Assembly: GCA_965371855.1 (NCBI GenBank)
Contig: CBDUZZ010000013.1
Span: forward strand, 1 to 64,000
DNA: 64,000 bases
Direction: 5' to 3'
Source: JAADEM01 sp965371855
GTDB lineage: Bacteria; Bacteroidota; Bacteroidia; Bacteroidales; Marinilabiliaceae
Below are positions 25,847 through 34,539 of the stretch, piece by piece. The notes below the pieces were generated by a model. That model saw nothing but the letters and a program-made list of their open reading frames with translations. It was not told the DNA's origin and ran no database searches. Position 1 is the first letter of the stretch. Every line of letters begins with the position of its first letter. The position numbers were made by a program, and so were the translations under genes.

Positions 25847-27415
25847 ATGTTTAAAAAAAAGAAAACAAAGAAGTTTCACAACACAAATTACCATCAACCC
25901 AAAACTGAAGATTTTCATTTCGAATTAATTTCAGATTATCATAAAAAGAATAATAACAAAGGGTTTGTACTGACCGACCGAACCTGTAATGACCTTGATT
26001 TTGATGAGTTCTTTATGTTTGTTGACCATACGGTTTCCATGCCCGGGCAACAATATTTATATAACCATCTTCGTAAAACACCAGAGTCATTCGGACATAT
26101 TGAGAGACAGGAACGTATTATTAAATACTTTGACAACAATCCCGACAAACAACTTAAAACACTAAAACTACTTGACCGCATATCCTCTTTTGATGCTTAC
26201 TATATCAACACCTTATTTCAGGATGAACATATTAAAAAGCCCAGATGGTATTTTGCATTGCCAATATTGGCAATAGTTAACCTTTTGCTATTAGTAACAA
26301 TCCCTTTTTATCTGAAAGCATTAGTGCCGTTTGTTGGCATCACTACTATTAATCTTATAATACACTATTGGAACAAACATATTTTGTATCAATATATCAA
26401 TGCCTTGCCACAACTGTCGAAACTCAATTACACAGCAAAAGAACTCCTGAAAATACCAATTCTGCAAAACAACATAGACAGAATTAAAGCTGCTACAAAA
26501 ACAATAGATAAGATAAGGGCACGAATGCTTCTGTTTAAACTGGAGAATAAATTGGAAAGCGAATTTGGTGCATTGTTTTGGACTGTTTTAGAGTTTGTGA
26601 AAATTATCTTTCTTCTTGAGCCATTATTACTTTTCAACCTGTTAAAAGTTATTGATAAAAAACGTGAAGGTATCCATCTTATTTTTTCTTTTGTTGGTGA
26701 AATTGACATGACAGTTTCCATATTACATTTAAGAAATGGGTTACCATATTATTGTATACCAACGATTATAAAACATAACAAAACCTTAAATGCTGACGAG
26801 TTATATCACCCTTTGATACCAAACTGTATTGGGAATTCTATATCAATAAACGGCAAATCTATTTTGCTTACAGGCTCTAACATGTCGGGCAAAACTACAT
26901 TTATAAGAACCATTGGACTAAATACCTTGGCAGCCTATACCATAAATACCTGTTTTGCTAAATCATTTTCACTACCAAAGATGAACATACTATCAGCCAT
27001 TCGTATTAATGATGATTTGATGAATGACAGAAGCTACTATCTTGAAGAGGTTCTTATCATTAAAAAGTTACTACAAGAAAGTACCGTAAACCCATGTCTG
27101 TTTCTGTTAGATGAATTATACAAAGGAACTAACACCATTGAACGTGTTGCAGCCGGCAAAGCTGTTCTGGCAGCATTAAACAATAGCGATAGCTCAATAG
27201 TATTTGCTGCAACACACGACATTGAATTAACAGACATGTTGCAGAAGCAATATGATTTATACCATTTCTGCGAAAGTGTATCAAACAAAAGTATTGATTT
27301 TGACTATGTGTTGAAAAAAGGGAAACTACAACAAACAAATGCAGTTAAAATACTTGAAATAAACGATTACCCCATTGAGGTTATTAAAGAGGCAAAGAGA
27401 TTGCTCAATGTTTAA
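25847..27415 (+). CDS. membrane-anchored MutS-family ATPase
   Basis: A 522-residue protein of the MutS superfamily without the mismatch-recognition or connector domains. The N-terminal part (about residues 60-130) resembles the MutS lever region. Two TM helices lie near residues 128-150 and 155-175. A helical clamp region follows. The C-terminal ABC-type ATPase has Walker A LTGSNMSGKTTFIRT, signature-region residues around DDLMNDRSYYLEE, Walker B CLFLLDELYKGTNTIER and the H-loop AATHD. Such proteins are widespread in Bacteroidota and usually labelled 'MutS-related', but their role is unknown. Canonical mismatch repair is unlikely. It is monocistronic and convergent with the EEP nuclease. Confidence 0.82.
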   Translation: MFKKKKTKKFHNTNYHQPKTEDFHFELISDYHKKNNNKGFVLTDRTCNDLDFDEFFMFVDHTVSMPGQQYLYNHLRKTPESFGHIERQERIIKYFDNNPDKQLKTLKLLDRISSFDAYYINTLFQDEHIKKPRWYFALPILAIVNLLLLVTIPFYLKALVPFVGITTINLIIHYWNKHILYQYINALPQLSKLNYTAKELLKIPILQNNIDRIKAATKTIDKIRARMLLFKLENKLESEFGALFWTVLEFVKIIFLLEPLLLFNLLKVIDKKREGIHLIFSFVGEIDMTVSILHLRNGLPYYCIPTIIKHNKTLNADELYHPLIPNCIGNSISINGKSILLTGSNMSGKTTFIRTIGLNTLAAYTINTCFAKSFSLPKMNILSAIRINDDLMNDRSYYLEEVLIIKKLLQESTVNPCLFLLDELYKGTNTIERVAAGKAVLAALNNSDSSIVFAATHDIELTDMLQKQYDLYHFCESVSNKSIDFDYVLKKGKLQQTNAVKILEINDYPIEVIKEAKRLLNV

Positions 27416-27648
27416 TTGACACTATGGATGCAGGTAACTGGAGAGCTGAATGCGCAATAAAAAAAATGGGTTTAATTGGATTAAGGTTTACAATGAGATA
27501 ACATTTATTCTGAAAGCTGGAGTTATAATATTTTTACTATTTTTAATAGATGATGTAATTCTATTTATTTTAAAAAGAGAAAATGCAATAAAAAATAACA
27601 TGTTGCATCGTGGGTTTTGTTGAACATTTCAAATCACCGGAAAATCAC

Positions 27649-28695
27649 CTACTCCTTTCTAATCACCATTTTCACCGGAAGATGATCGCTAAAACCACCA
27701 ATATATTGAGGGCCCCTATATGTTCTGTATGGAACCTCCCCTGAATATGATTTATCAGGTTCCAGTAAAAATGGCAAATCAACAATATGCAAGCCTTCTA
27801 TGTCAAATGGTTCTTCAAGTAGTGAGCGGGAAACTATTATTTGATCAAAGATGCTCCAGTGACCTCTGTACTTTAGTGTTCCTCTCACACCATTCGACAC
27901 AAATCCATAAGATAAATTAACTATATTACTATCTGCATCCTTTTCTCTGGCTTTCAGATTATCATAAACAGCTCCACTTTCCGGTGATTCATTCAAATCA
28001 CCCATAATTAAAATATGACTTTCTATGTTCCGGTTTAACAATGAGTCACAAACCTCATGTAATATATTCGCCACATGAATTCGTTTCCATTCAGAATGCA
28101 TGGCTCCGCCATATTTCGATGGCCAGTGACAAATCATAACATTCAAGGTATCCTGACCAAAAGCTATACCTTTAACAAACAATATGTCCCTGGTATAGAA
28201 GTTCTTTTCAGGAATACTCACAGGAATAGCCTGGTCATGAATTATTTTAAATTGGTCTTCTCTGTATAACATAGCAACATCAATACCGCGTTTGTCAGGT
28301 GACTCGTGATGGATATAGCGATAACCAAGTTCACTCAGTCCTGTTTCCCAAATTAGCCTGTTTAGTACTGTTTGGTTTTCAACTTCGCACAAGCCAACCA
28401 GCACCGGTGGATTCCACTTGTTAGAAGCAAGTATCACTTTTGCAATCTTATTTGCTTTGTTATTATATCGGTAGAATGTCCACTTGCGCGGACTATCAGG
28501 TAAGAACTCTTCATCATTCTTTAGAGAATCGTTTCGACAATCAAAAAAATTCTCAACATTATAAAATAGAATTGGGAAGTAATTATTGTAGTTGTTTTGG
28601 GAATATGCATAATTTTGGGCAGTAAAAAACAACACCCAAATCAAATGGAAAAATGCATTAGCTTTGCTTAATTTAGTTCTCTTCCAGTCTTTCAT
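27649..28695 (-). CDS. exported endonuclease/exonuclease/phosphatase (EEP) family protein
   Basis: A 348-residue protein. A signal peptide (about residues 15-33, ending AYSQ) is followed by an EEP (DNase I-like) fold. Motifs in order: FYNVENFFD, VGLCEVENQ (metal-binding Glu), VMICHWPSKYGG (catalytic His), LIMGDLNESPES and FSDHLPVKMV. All metal and catalytic residues are present, so the protein should be an active phosphodiesterase in the periplasm or outside. It could be a nuclease, phosphatase or sphingomyelinase-like enzyme. Its start overlaps the end of the upstream lipoprotein gene by 23 bases, so the two form an operon. Confidence 0.85.
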   Translation of the reverse strand: MKDWKRTKLSKANAFFHLIWVLFFTAQNYAYSQNNYNNYFPILFYNVENFFDCRNDSLKNDEEFLPDSPRKWTFYRYNNKANKIAKVILASNKWNPPVLVGLCEVENQTVLNRLIWETGLSELGYRYIHHESPDKRGIDVAMLYREDQFKIIHDQAIPVSIPEKNFYTRDILFVKGIAFGQDTLNVMICHWPSKYGGAMHSEWKRIHVANILHEVCDSLLNRNIESHILIMGDLNESPESGAVYDNLKAREKDADSNIVNLSYGFVSNGVRGTLKYRGHWSIFDQIIVSRSLLEEPFDIEGLHIVDLPFLLEPDKSYSGEVPYRTYRGPQYIGGFSDHLPVKMVIRKE

Positions 28696-30106
28696 AAAGC
28701 CCTATGTCAGGCCCATCATCATCGAATCGGTTAACACCAAGTATGTCCGTTGGAACTTCACTTGCAAACTCAGTATTAGCAACGTCCTTAACAACAGACA
28801 GGGTATCCAGTTGGTAATTATATTCGAAAGGATTTATAAAAAACGGATCTTCATTTTTTATAACATCAACAAAATGGTCTTTATCAGAAATATCCATATC
28901 TTCGGACACTTTCAGTAAACAACTTGAGAACAGATATTTTGGTTGAAGCCCGATAAGGTCTCCATCAGGATATCTAAGGTCAAAACCTAATTCCCCGACG
29001 TTTCTTCCAAATAAAATACAATTACGGAACGAAGCCTTTTTTAAAGGGACAATACTCACATTGTTTTGTTCATTCATGTAGTAATTGTTTATAAAAACTG
29101 TAGGAGTTGAACGGAACGACCATGCAAAATAATTTGCAAAAGTACAGTGAGTAAATTCATAATCTCCCCCAACAGTAATTGCCAGCGAATGAGTACCGCA
29201 ATCACCAAACAAACTATTCGTCACTTTTATTCCCGCACTTTGAGCCAATAGACCAAAACTTGATATATGTTCTATTTTTGTGTTATTAATAAGCAAAGGC
29301 TCATCATCATTAAGACCGACTGAATCAGCTATGATTCCCATCAATCCGTTACGTATAACAGCATAATCGAATGTTGTACCCGAAGAGCCGGGTAGTAGGT
29401 GGATATACCCCCACTGACCTGGTTTGTCTTCATACCACTCCTCCAATCTGTGACCGGCAAAAAGTACAGGTTCATCTTTTGTTCCCTTGACTTTTAAGGA
29501 TCCAAAAACCAATAAACATGCATCTTTTTGAAAATACAACCTTGCTCCGGCTTCAATGGTTAGAGTTTGGCTTGAATCAACAACAATAAATTCTGAAATA
29601 AGATATGGTTTGTCTTTTGTGAAAGTTTGAGTTTCTATCTTTTCCTTTTTCAATAAAATAACATCCTGACCATACGCAATCAGCTTAACACTCTGCCTGC
29701 GTTCACGAGTGGAAATTATTATTGAATCAGAAACTACAATGGGTGAGTTAGAATTTACCTGGTCAGGATCAATAGTTACTTCAACAAAAATAAACAGGCT
29801 GTCTTTTGCTCTTACTCTGACATCATTTAATTCACTTTCAGCATAGCCGTTAATATTCAATCTAAAACTAGATTCGTCGCCACCTGTTAATTCTATACCA
29901 TCAATCACTAAATCCTCATCATAAGGATTATAGATACGAAAGTTCTGCGTTGTTGATCCGATTGAGGTAAAGATTGTATCAAACATAACGGTATCCGTAG
30001 ATAAGATTAATCCTTCTTCACCACCTCGATATACGAATTCCCGTTCACAAGAAAAAAAACTTGCAAACAAAAAAACAAACAATATAAATTTCACAACTCT
30101 ATTCAT
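28673..30106 (-). CDS. lipoprotein with parallel beta-helix-like repeats
   Basis: A 477-residue lipoprotein: a signal segment (MNRVVKFILFVFLFASFFSC) ends in a lipobox Cys at about residue 20, followed by EREF. An N-terminal beta-sandwich region contains the TTQNFRIYNPYDEDLVIDGI pattern (an immunoglobulin-like ASH/choice-of-anchor domain). A right-handed beta-helix-like region follows with GSLKVKGTKDEPVLFAG and FDYAVIRNGLMG. I took the ATG at 30106 because it begins the signal peptide; seven extra codons upstream (30127) are not conserved. The ligand is unknown. Coupling with the EEP nuclease suggests a shared role at the cell surface. Confidence 0.75.
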   Translation of the reverse strand: MNRVVKFILFVFLFASFFSCEREFVYRGGEEGLILSTDTVMFDTIFTSIGSTTQNFRIYNPYDEDLVIDGIELTGGDESSFRLNINGYAESELNDVRVRAKDSLFIFVEVTIDPDQVNSNSPIVVSDSIIISTRERRQSVKLIAYGQDVILLKKEKIETQTFTKDKPYLISEFIVVDSSQTLTIEAGARLYFQKDACLLVFGSLKVKGTKDEPVLFAGHRLEEWYEDKPGQWGYIHLLPGSSGTTFDYAVIRNGLMGIIADSVGLNDDEPLLINNTKIEHISSFGLLAQSAGIKVTNSLFGDCGTHSLAITVGGDYEFTHCTFANYFAWSFRSTPTVFINNYYMNEQNNVSIVPLKKASFRNCILFGRNVGELGFDLRYPDGDLIGLQPKYLFSSCLLKVSEDMDISDKDHFVDVIKNEDPFFINPFEYNYQLDTLSVVKDVANTEFASEVPTDILGVNRFDDDGPDIGLYERLEEN

Positions 30107-30317
30107 ACAAAAACTACAACAATACAATCAATTAAAATCCAAGGCGTTAAAAACGCACCCATCCTTAATTTAACAATAACCAACGTTATTTGTTGCAAAA
30201 TAACAAAAATTTGTTAATTAACCAATGGTATTTTAAAAATAATGCACTTTTTTTTACAAAATTTAACATCAGTTCTTTTCTACGTAAAAACAGGAAATAA
30301 TACAAATACAAATTTGT

Positions 30318-30355
30318 AAAAAAAAAGCCCCACACTATTGGTGGAGCTTTTTTTT
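30318..30355 (-). terminator. rho-independent terminator after dnaK
   Basis: AAAAAGCCCCAC pairs with GTGGAGCTTTTT with one mismatch around an ACTATTG loop. On the minus strand it lies 15 bases past the dnaK stop and ends in a long T-run. Confidence 0.85.
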
Positions 30356-30369
30356 AGAACGAAACAATA

Positions 30370-32286
30370 TTATTTTACTTCTTCAAAATCAACATCTGTA
30401 ACTTCATCATCGCTAACACTGCCACTGTCATCACCACCCGGTTGAGCGTCGCCTGGTTGCTGTGGCTGATCACCGCCTTGAGCCTGACTTGCATTGTACA
30501 TGTCCTGAGAAGCAGCCTGAAATACCTGATTCAGTTCAGCTGTTGCTGAATCTATACTTTCAAGGTCTTCGCTCTTATGAGCTTCTTTCAGTTTTGCCAG
30601 TGCATCTTCTATAGGTTTCTTTTTGTCAGCAGGCAATTTGTCGCCAAGGTCTTTAAGCTGTTTTTCAGTTTGGAAAATCAAACTATCAGCTGCATTCATC
30701 TTGTCGATTTTTTCCTTAGCTATTTTGTCAGCTTCAGCATTCGCTTCAGCTTCAGTTTTCATCTTCTTAATCTCCTCATCAGTTAATCCTGAAGAAGCTT
30801 CTATACGAATACTTTGCTCTTTACCGGATGCTTTGTCTTTCGCCGTTACGTGCAAAATGCCGTTTGCATCAATATCGAAAGTTACTTCAATCTGTGGTAC
30901 TCCCCGTGGTGAAGGTGGTATTCCATCTAAGTGGAATCGTCCGATAGTTTTGTTGTCATTTGCCAGAGGACGCTCACCTTGTAACACATGTATCTCAACT
31001 GAAGGCTGATTATCTGCTGCAGTAGTAAATGTTTCCGATTTTTTGCTCGGTATTGTTGTGTTAGACTCTATTAATTTAGTCATTACTCTACCCATGGTTT
31101 CGATACCAAGAGATAACGGAGTAACATCAAGTAACAGAACATCTTTTACTTCACCGGTTAACACACCACCTTGAATAGCTGCACCAATAGCAACAACTTC
31201 GTCGGCGTTAACACCTTTCGAGGGTGTTTTTTTAAAGAAATCTTCTACTACTTTTTGTATAGCAGGGATACGGGTTGATCCGCCAACCAGAATTACATCA
31301 TCAATATCTGAAGCAGATAAACCTGCATCTTTTAAAGCCAGTTTACATGGCTCCAGTGTACTGTGAATAAGAGAGTCTGCCAGTTGTTCAAACTGAGCTC
31401 TTGATAAAGATTTAACAATGTGTTTAGGTATTCCGTCAACCGGCATGATGTATGGCAGGTTGATTTCAGTGGTTGTTGAGCTTGACAACTCAATTTTAGC
31501 TTTTTCAGCAGCATCTTTCAGGCGCTGAAGAGCCATAGGGTCTTTTCTAAGGTCAATACCTTCATCTTTCAGGAATTCATCAGCTAACCAGTTCATGATG
31601 GTTTCATCAAAGTCATCGCCACCAAGGTGTGTATTACCATTAGTAGACTTTACCTCGAACACGCCATCACCCAATTCAAGTATTGATATATCGAATGTAC
31701 CACCACCTAAATCGAACACAGCGATTTTCATATCTTTATGCTGCTTGTCGAGGCCATAAGCCAACGCTGCAGCAGTAGGTTCGTTGATGATACGACGTAC
31801 TTGCAGTCCGGCAATCTCTCCGGCCTCTTTTGTAGCCTGGCGCTGTGAGTCGTTAAAATATGCAGGTACTGTAACTACTGCTTCTGTAACCTCTTGTCCG
31901 AGATAATCTTCAGCAGTTTTTTTCATTTTTTGCAATGTCATTGCTGAAATTTCCTGAGGAGAATATTTGCGATCGTCAATCTTAACCCTTGGTGTGTTAT
32001 TCTCACCTTTTATTACATCGTAAGGTATACGTTTGATCTCTTTAGTAACTTCATCATATTTGTTACCCATGAATCGTTTTATAGAATAGATAGTTTTTGT
32101 CGGGTTTGTGATTGCCTGACGTTTTGCAGGATCTCCTACTTTTCTTTCGCCATTCTCTACAAAAGCTACTATCGAAGGAGTAGTTCTTTTACCTTCGCTG
32201 TTAGGTATAACTACCGCCTCGTTACCTTCCATTACGGCAACGCAAGAGTTAGTAGTTCCTAAGTCGATTCCAATTATTTTTCCCAT
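30370..32286 (-). CDS. dnaK: chaperone DnaK (Hsp70)
   Basis: A 638-residue Hsp70 that binds unfolded peptides under ATP control with DnaJ and GrpE. The ATPase domain starts with IIGIDLGTTNSCVAVMEG and contains IFDLGGGTFDISILELG-type phosphate loops (here AVFDLGGGTFDIS) and VGGSTRIPAIQ. The interdomain linker is VLLLDVTPLSLGIET. The substrate-binding domain is followed by a Gln/Gly/Asp-rich tail ending DVDFEEVK. All conserved Hsp70 signatures are present and the length is normal. No dnaJ or grpE is adjacent. A 448-base leader separates it from the helicase gene. Confidence 0.97.
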   Translation of the reverse strand: MGKIIGIDLGTTNSCVAVMEGNEAVVIPNSEGKRTTPSIVAFVENGERKVGDPAKRQAITNPTKTIYSIKRFMGNKYDEVTKEIKRIPYDVIKGENNTPRVKIDDRKYSPQEISAMTLQKMKKTAEDYLGQEVTEAVVTVPAYFNDSQRQATKEAGEIAGLQVRRIINEPTAAALAYGLDKQHKDMKIAVFDLGGGTFDISILELGDGVFEVKSTNGNTHLGGDDFDETIMNWLADEFLKDEGIDLRKDPMALQRLKDAAEKAKIELSSSTTTEINLPYIMPVDGIPKHIVKSLSRAQFEQLADSLIHSTLEPCKLALKDAGLSASDIDDVILVGGSTRIPAIQKVVEDFFKKTPSKGVNADEVVAIGAAIQGGVLTGEVKDVLLLDVTPLSLGIETMGRVMTKLIESNTTIPSKKSETFTTAADNQPSVEIHVLQGERPLANDNKTIGRFHLDGIPPSPRGVPQIEVTFDIDANGILHVTAKDKASGKEQSIRIEASSGLTDEEIKKMKTEAEANAEADKIAKEKIDKMNAADSLIFQTEKQLKDLGDKLPADKKKPIEDALAKLKEAHKSEDLESIDSATAELNQVFQAASQDMYNASQAQGGDQPQQPGDAQPGGDDSGSVSDDEVTDVDFEEVK

Positions 32287-32734
32287 TTCTTATGTACTTT
32301 AATTATATATGTTCAATTATTTATTTCTGTCCTATCAATGTTCAAACCTTGTGCCATAAAATAAATGCTCTTTATTTATGTAATAATTGGCAATAGAAAT
32401 CATTGAAGGAAAGATGCTTTGGCAGATTTAATGACAAAATGACAAAATATGTTGGAGTAGGGGTAGGGGAGTTCGTGGTTAAGTGGTATAATTAAGAGGG
32501 TAAGTAAGCATAGCTTCACAAAGTTAGTTGTCCACCTTATTAAAGCACATCCCGGATATTTTAGTTGGAATCGTCTACTCTATTATAGCGCATTTATTTA
32601 TCCTACTTTTTCAATCGGATATTTGAAACTAAGATTATTGCTTTTATTAAGAATAATATTCCCTTTTTTTTATGCGATATTGATAACGGGTTGACGGGAT
32701 TAGATTTCCTACATTCCAGGTTATACAAAAATCA
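32287..32734. other. gene-free stretch between dnaK and the DEAD-box helicase
   Basis: Both neighbours are on the minus strand. I looked for ORFs, repeats, tRNA-like folds and promoter motifs and found nothing convincing. It must hold the dnaK promoter near its left end, but no TAnnTTTG box is evident, which would fit an alternative sigma factor. Confidence 0.5.
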
Positions 32735-34006
32735 TTATCTTTTTTTCTTATTAAACTTGGATGAATTTGGTCTGTTCTGATTTTTTTTCCTTGCGGCAAA
32801 AAACTCTTGTTTTTTTATTTGTTTCTCTTTTTCAAACTCTTTTTTCTCCTTCGCCGTCATAGGCTTTTCTGTTTGTGGAAATGGGTTGTCGTTTACAGCA
32901 GCTATCTTTTGGTTTATTAATCTTTCGATTTCTTTTATATATGTGTTTTCGTCAGGTTCGCAAATGGATATAGCGGTGCCTTCTTCCCCTGCTCTACCTG
33001 ATCGGCCTATTCTGTGGACATAAGTTTCGGCTATATTCGGTATGTCATAGTTGATGACATATTTTAGCTTGTCAATGTCAATACCTCTTGCAGCAATATC
33101 CGTAGCTACCAACACCCTGGTTTCTCCGGCCTTAAACTGTTTCAATGCTTTTTGTCTTTGATTTTGGGATTTGTTACCATGAATAGCTGCTACCTTGATT
33201 TTGTGTTTATGTAGATTACGAACTATTTTATCAGCACCATGTTTCGTTCTGGAAAATAACAATACCTGATCGATTCTTTGATCCTCAAGTATATGGAGAA
33301 GTAAAACGTTTTTGCTTGATTTGTTAGTGTAATAAAGGTGCTGTTGTATCGTTTCAGCAGTGGAAGATACAGGACTTACTTCTACCTTTTTAGGATTGCT
33401 CAGAATTTTCCTTGACAGTTCTACGATATTATCAGGCATTGTTGCCGAGAAAAATAGTGACTGTCGTTTTACCGGCAGTTTGGCAATAATTTTACGGATA
33501 TCATGAATAAACCCCATATCAAGCATCCGATCAGCTTCATCCAGCACGAAATATTTTATGTCCTTCAATCTGATAAATCCCTGATCCATCAGGTCGAGAA
33601 GTCTGCCGGGAGTTGCAACAAGTACATTAATGCCTCCGCGGAGGGCTTTAGTTTGGGCTCCCTGAGGCACACCTCCGAAAATGACGGTATTCTTAATTCC
33701 TGTGAATTTCCCATAAGTTGTAAAGCTCTCTCCAATTTGAATTGCCAATTCTCGCGTGGGAGTTATGATGAGTGCATGAATTTTGTGCGGATTGTTATTC
33801 TGCCGGCGGTCATGAAAAAGGTGCTGTAGGATTGGGATAGCAAAAGCGGCCGTTTTACCGGTTCCGGTTTGAGCACTACCAAGCACATCATCTCCTTTTA
33901 ATATTAGTGGAATTGCTTTTTCCTGTATTGATGTAGGTTCACTATATTTTTCTGCTCTTAGAGCCTTTAAGATAGGTTCAATAATTTCCAGATCTTCAAA
34001 TCGCAT
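32735..34006 (-). CDS. DEAD-box RNA helicase, RhlE-like
   Basis: A 423-residue ATP-dependent RNA helicase. Motifs in order: Q motif (EPTSIQEKAIP), I (GSAQTGTGKTAAF), Ia (TPTRELAIQ), Ib (TPGRLLDL), II (VLDEADRMLDMGF), III (FFSATM), IV (LLFSRTKHGADK), V (VATDIAARGIDI) and VI (YVHRIGRSGRAGEEG). A short Lys/Arg-rich tail (from about residue 385) ends NRPNSSKFNKKKR and probably adds RNA affinity. The motif II extension DRMLDMGF and tail are typical of RhlE types. These helicases act in ribosome assembly, RNA decay or cold adaptation; the exact role is not shown. Confidence 0.92.
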   Translation of the reverse strand: MRFEDLEIIEPILKALRAEKYSEPTSIQEKAIPLILKGDDVLGSAQTGTGKTAAFAIPILQHLFHDRRQNNNPHKIHALIITPTRELAIQIGESFTTYGKFTGIKNTVIFGGVPQGAQTKALRGGINVLVATPGRLLDLMDQGFIRLKDIKYFVLDEADRMLDMGFIHDIRKIIAKLPVKRQSLFFSATMPDNIVELSRKILSNPKKVEVSPVSSTAETIQQHLYYTNKSSKNVLLLHILEDQRIDQVLLFSRTKHGADKIVRNLHKHKIKVAAIHGNKSQNQRQKALKQFKAGETRVLVATDIAARGIDIDKLKYVINYDIPNIAETYVHRIGRSGRAGEEGTAISICEPDENTYIKEIERLINQKIAAVNDNPFPQTEKPMTAKEKKEFEKEKQIKKQEFFAARKKNQNRPNSSKFNKKKR

Positions 34007-34075
34007 TGTTCAGTATTTTTTATTCTCAAATTGAAAGTTTTGAGATTCTCTAATTAGGGAGATGTTTAATGGGTG

Positions 34076-34083
34076 CAAAGATA
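34076..34083 (-). promoter_or_regulatory. -7 element (TATCTTTG) of the DEAD-box helicase gene
   Basis: Perfect TAnnTTTG on the minus strand, 69 bases before the start codon. A TTG lies about 24 bases further upstream, slightly beyond the usual spacing. Confidence 0.5.
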
Positions 34084-34151
34084 GTATAAAATTACTACTA
34101 AGTTTTTCAATAGAATTTGAGGCTAAATACTATTTTGAGGTGCTAAGGTTT

Positions 34152-34310
34152 ATGAAATGACATTTTCTTCCGGAATATGCGTAACACCCATTGGTATACC
34201 AAAAATTGTAGCTGCAAATATCCCAATTTACAGAGCTCCTTTAACTTTTAAAGCCATCAATATTCCTGATAGAATCAAACCATCTGTATATAATTATTTG
34301 ATTTAGGTTG
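34152..34310 (-). pseudogene. remnant of an NCS2/AzgA-type nucleobase permease
   Basis: On the minus strand one frame reads DGLILSGILMALKVKGAL, a stop, then IGIFAATIFGIPMGVT, followed by HIPEENVIS and a second stop. The pattern GLILxxILMALKVKGAL(L)IGIxxTxxxGIPMGVT resembles the late membrane segments of AzgA-like adenine/guanine/hypoxanthine permeases. A single T-to-A change (TTA to TAA) would explain the internal stop. About 50 codons remain detectable; the flanks show no further similarity. A small opposite-strand ORF here is a shadow. Identification is from memory of the family, so it is moderately uncertain. Confidence 0.5.
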
Positions 34311-34470
34311 TAAAGAATCAAAAATAGAAAAAAATTAATAATTATTAAATAATAATAGAGGTGTATTCGTGAATCGGCATCGTGTCAGAGTGTTGTGTGT
34401 GTGGATAGTGTAAAAGAAATTGGGACTTATAGAAGTATTACTGTTATTAGCAGAAAAGAGATTTATACAA

Positions 34471-34502
34471 TTTGCTTTTGTTTCAGTCAAAATCTATCTT
34501 TG
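34471..34502 (+). promoter_or_regulatory. Bacteroidota promoter of ileS
   Basis: TTTG (34471-34474), a 20-base spacer and TATCTTTG (34495-34502) match the TTTG-N19/20-TAnnTTTG consensus. It ends 37 bases before the ileS start. Apart from this, the helicase box and the permease remnant, the 533-base gap shows nothing else. Confidence 0.75.
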
Positions 34503-34539
34503 TAAACTTTTAAAAACAGAGGGATAAAAACTGTAATCG

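Noticed and set aside
34156..34308. Plus-strand ORF of about 50 codons
   Set aside because: It reads antisense to the permease remnant and its composition looks like a shadow frame.
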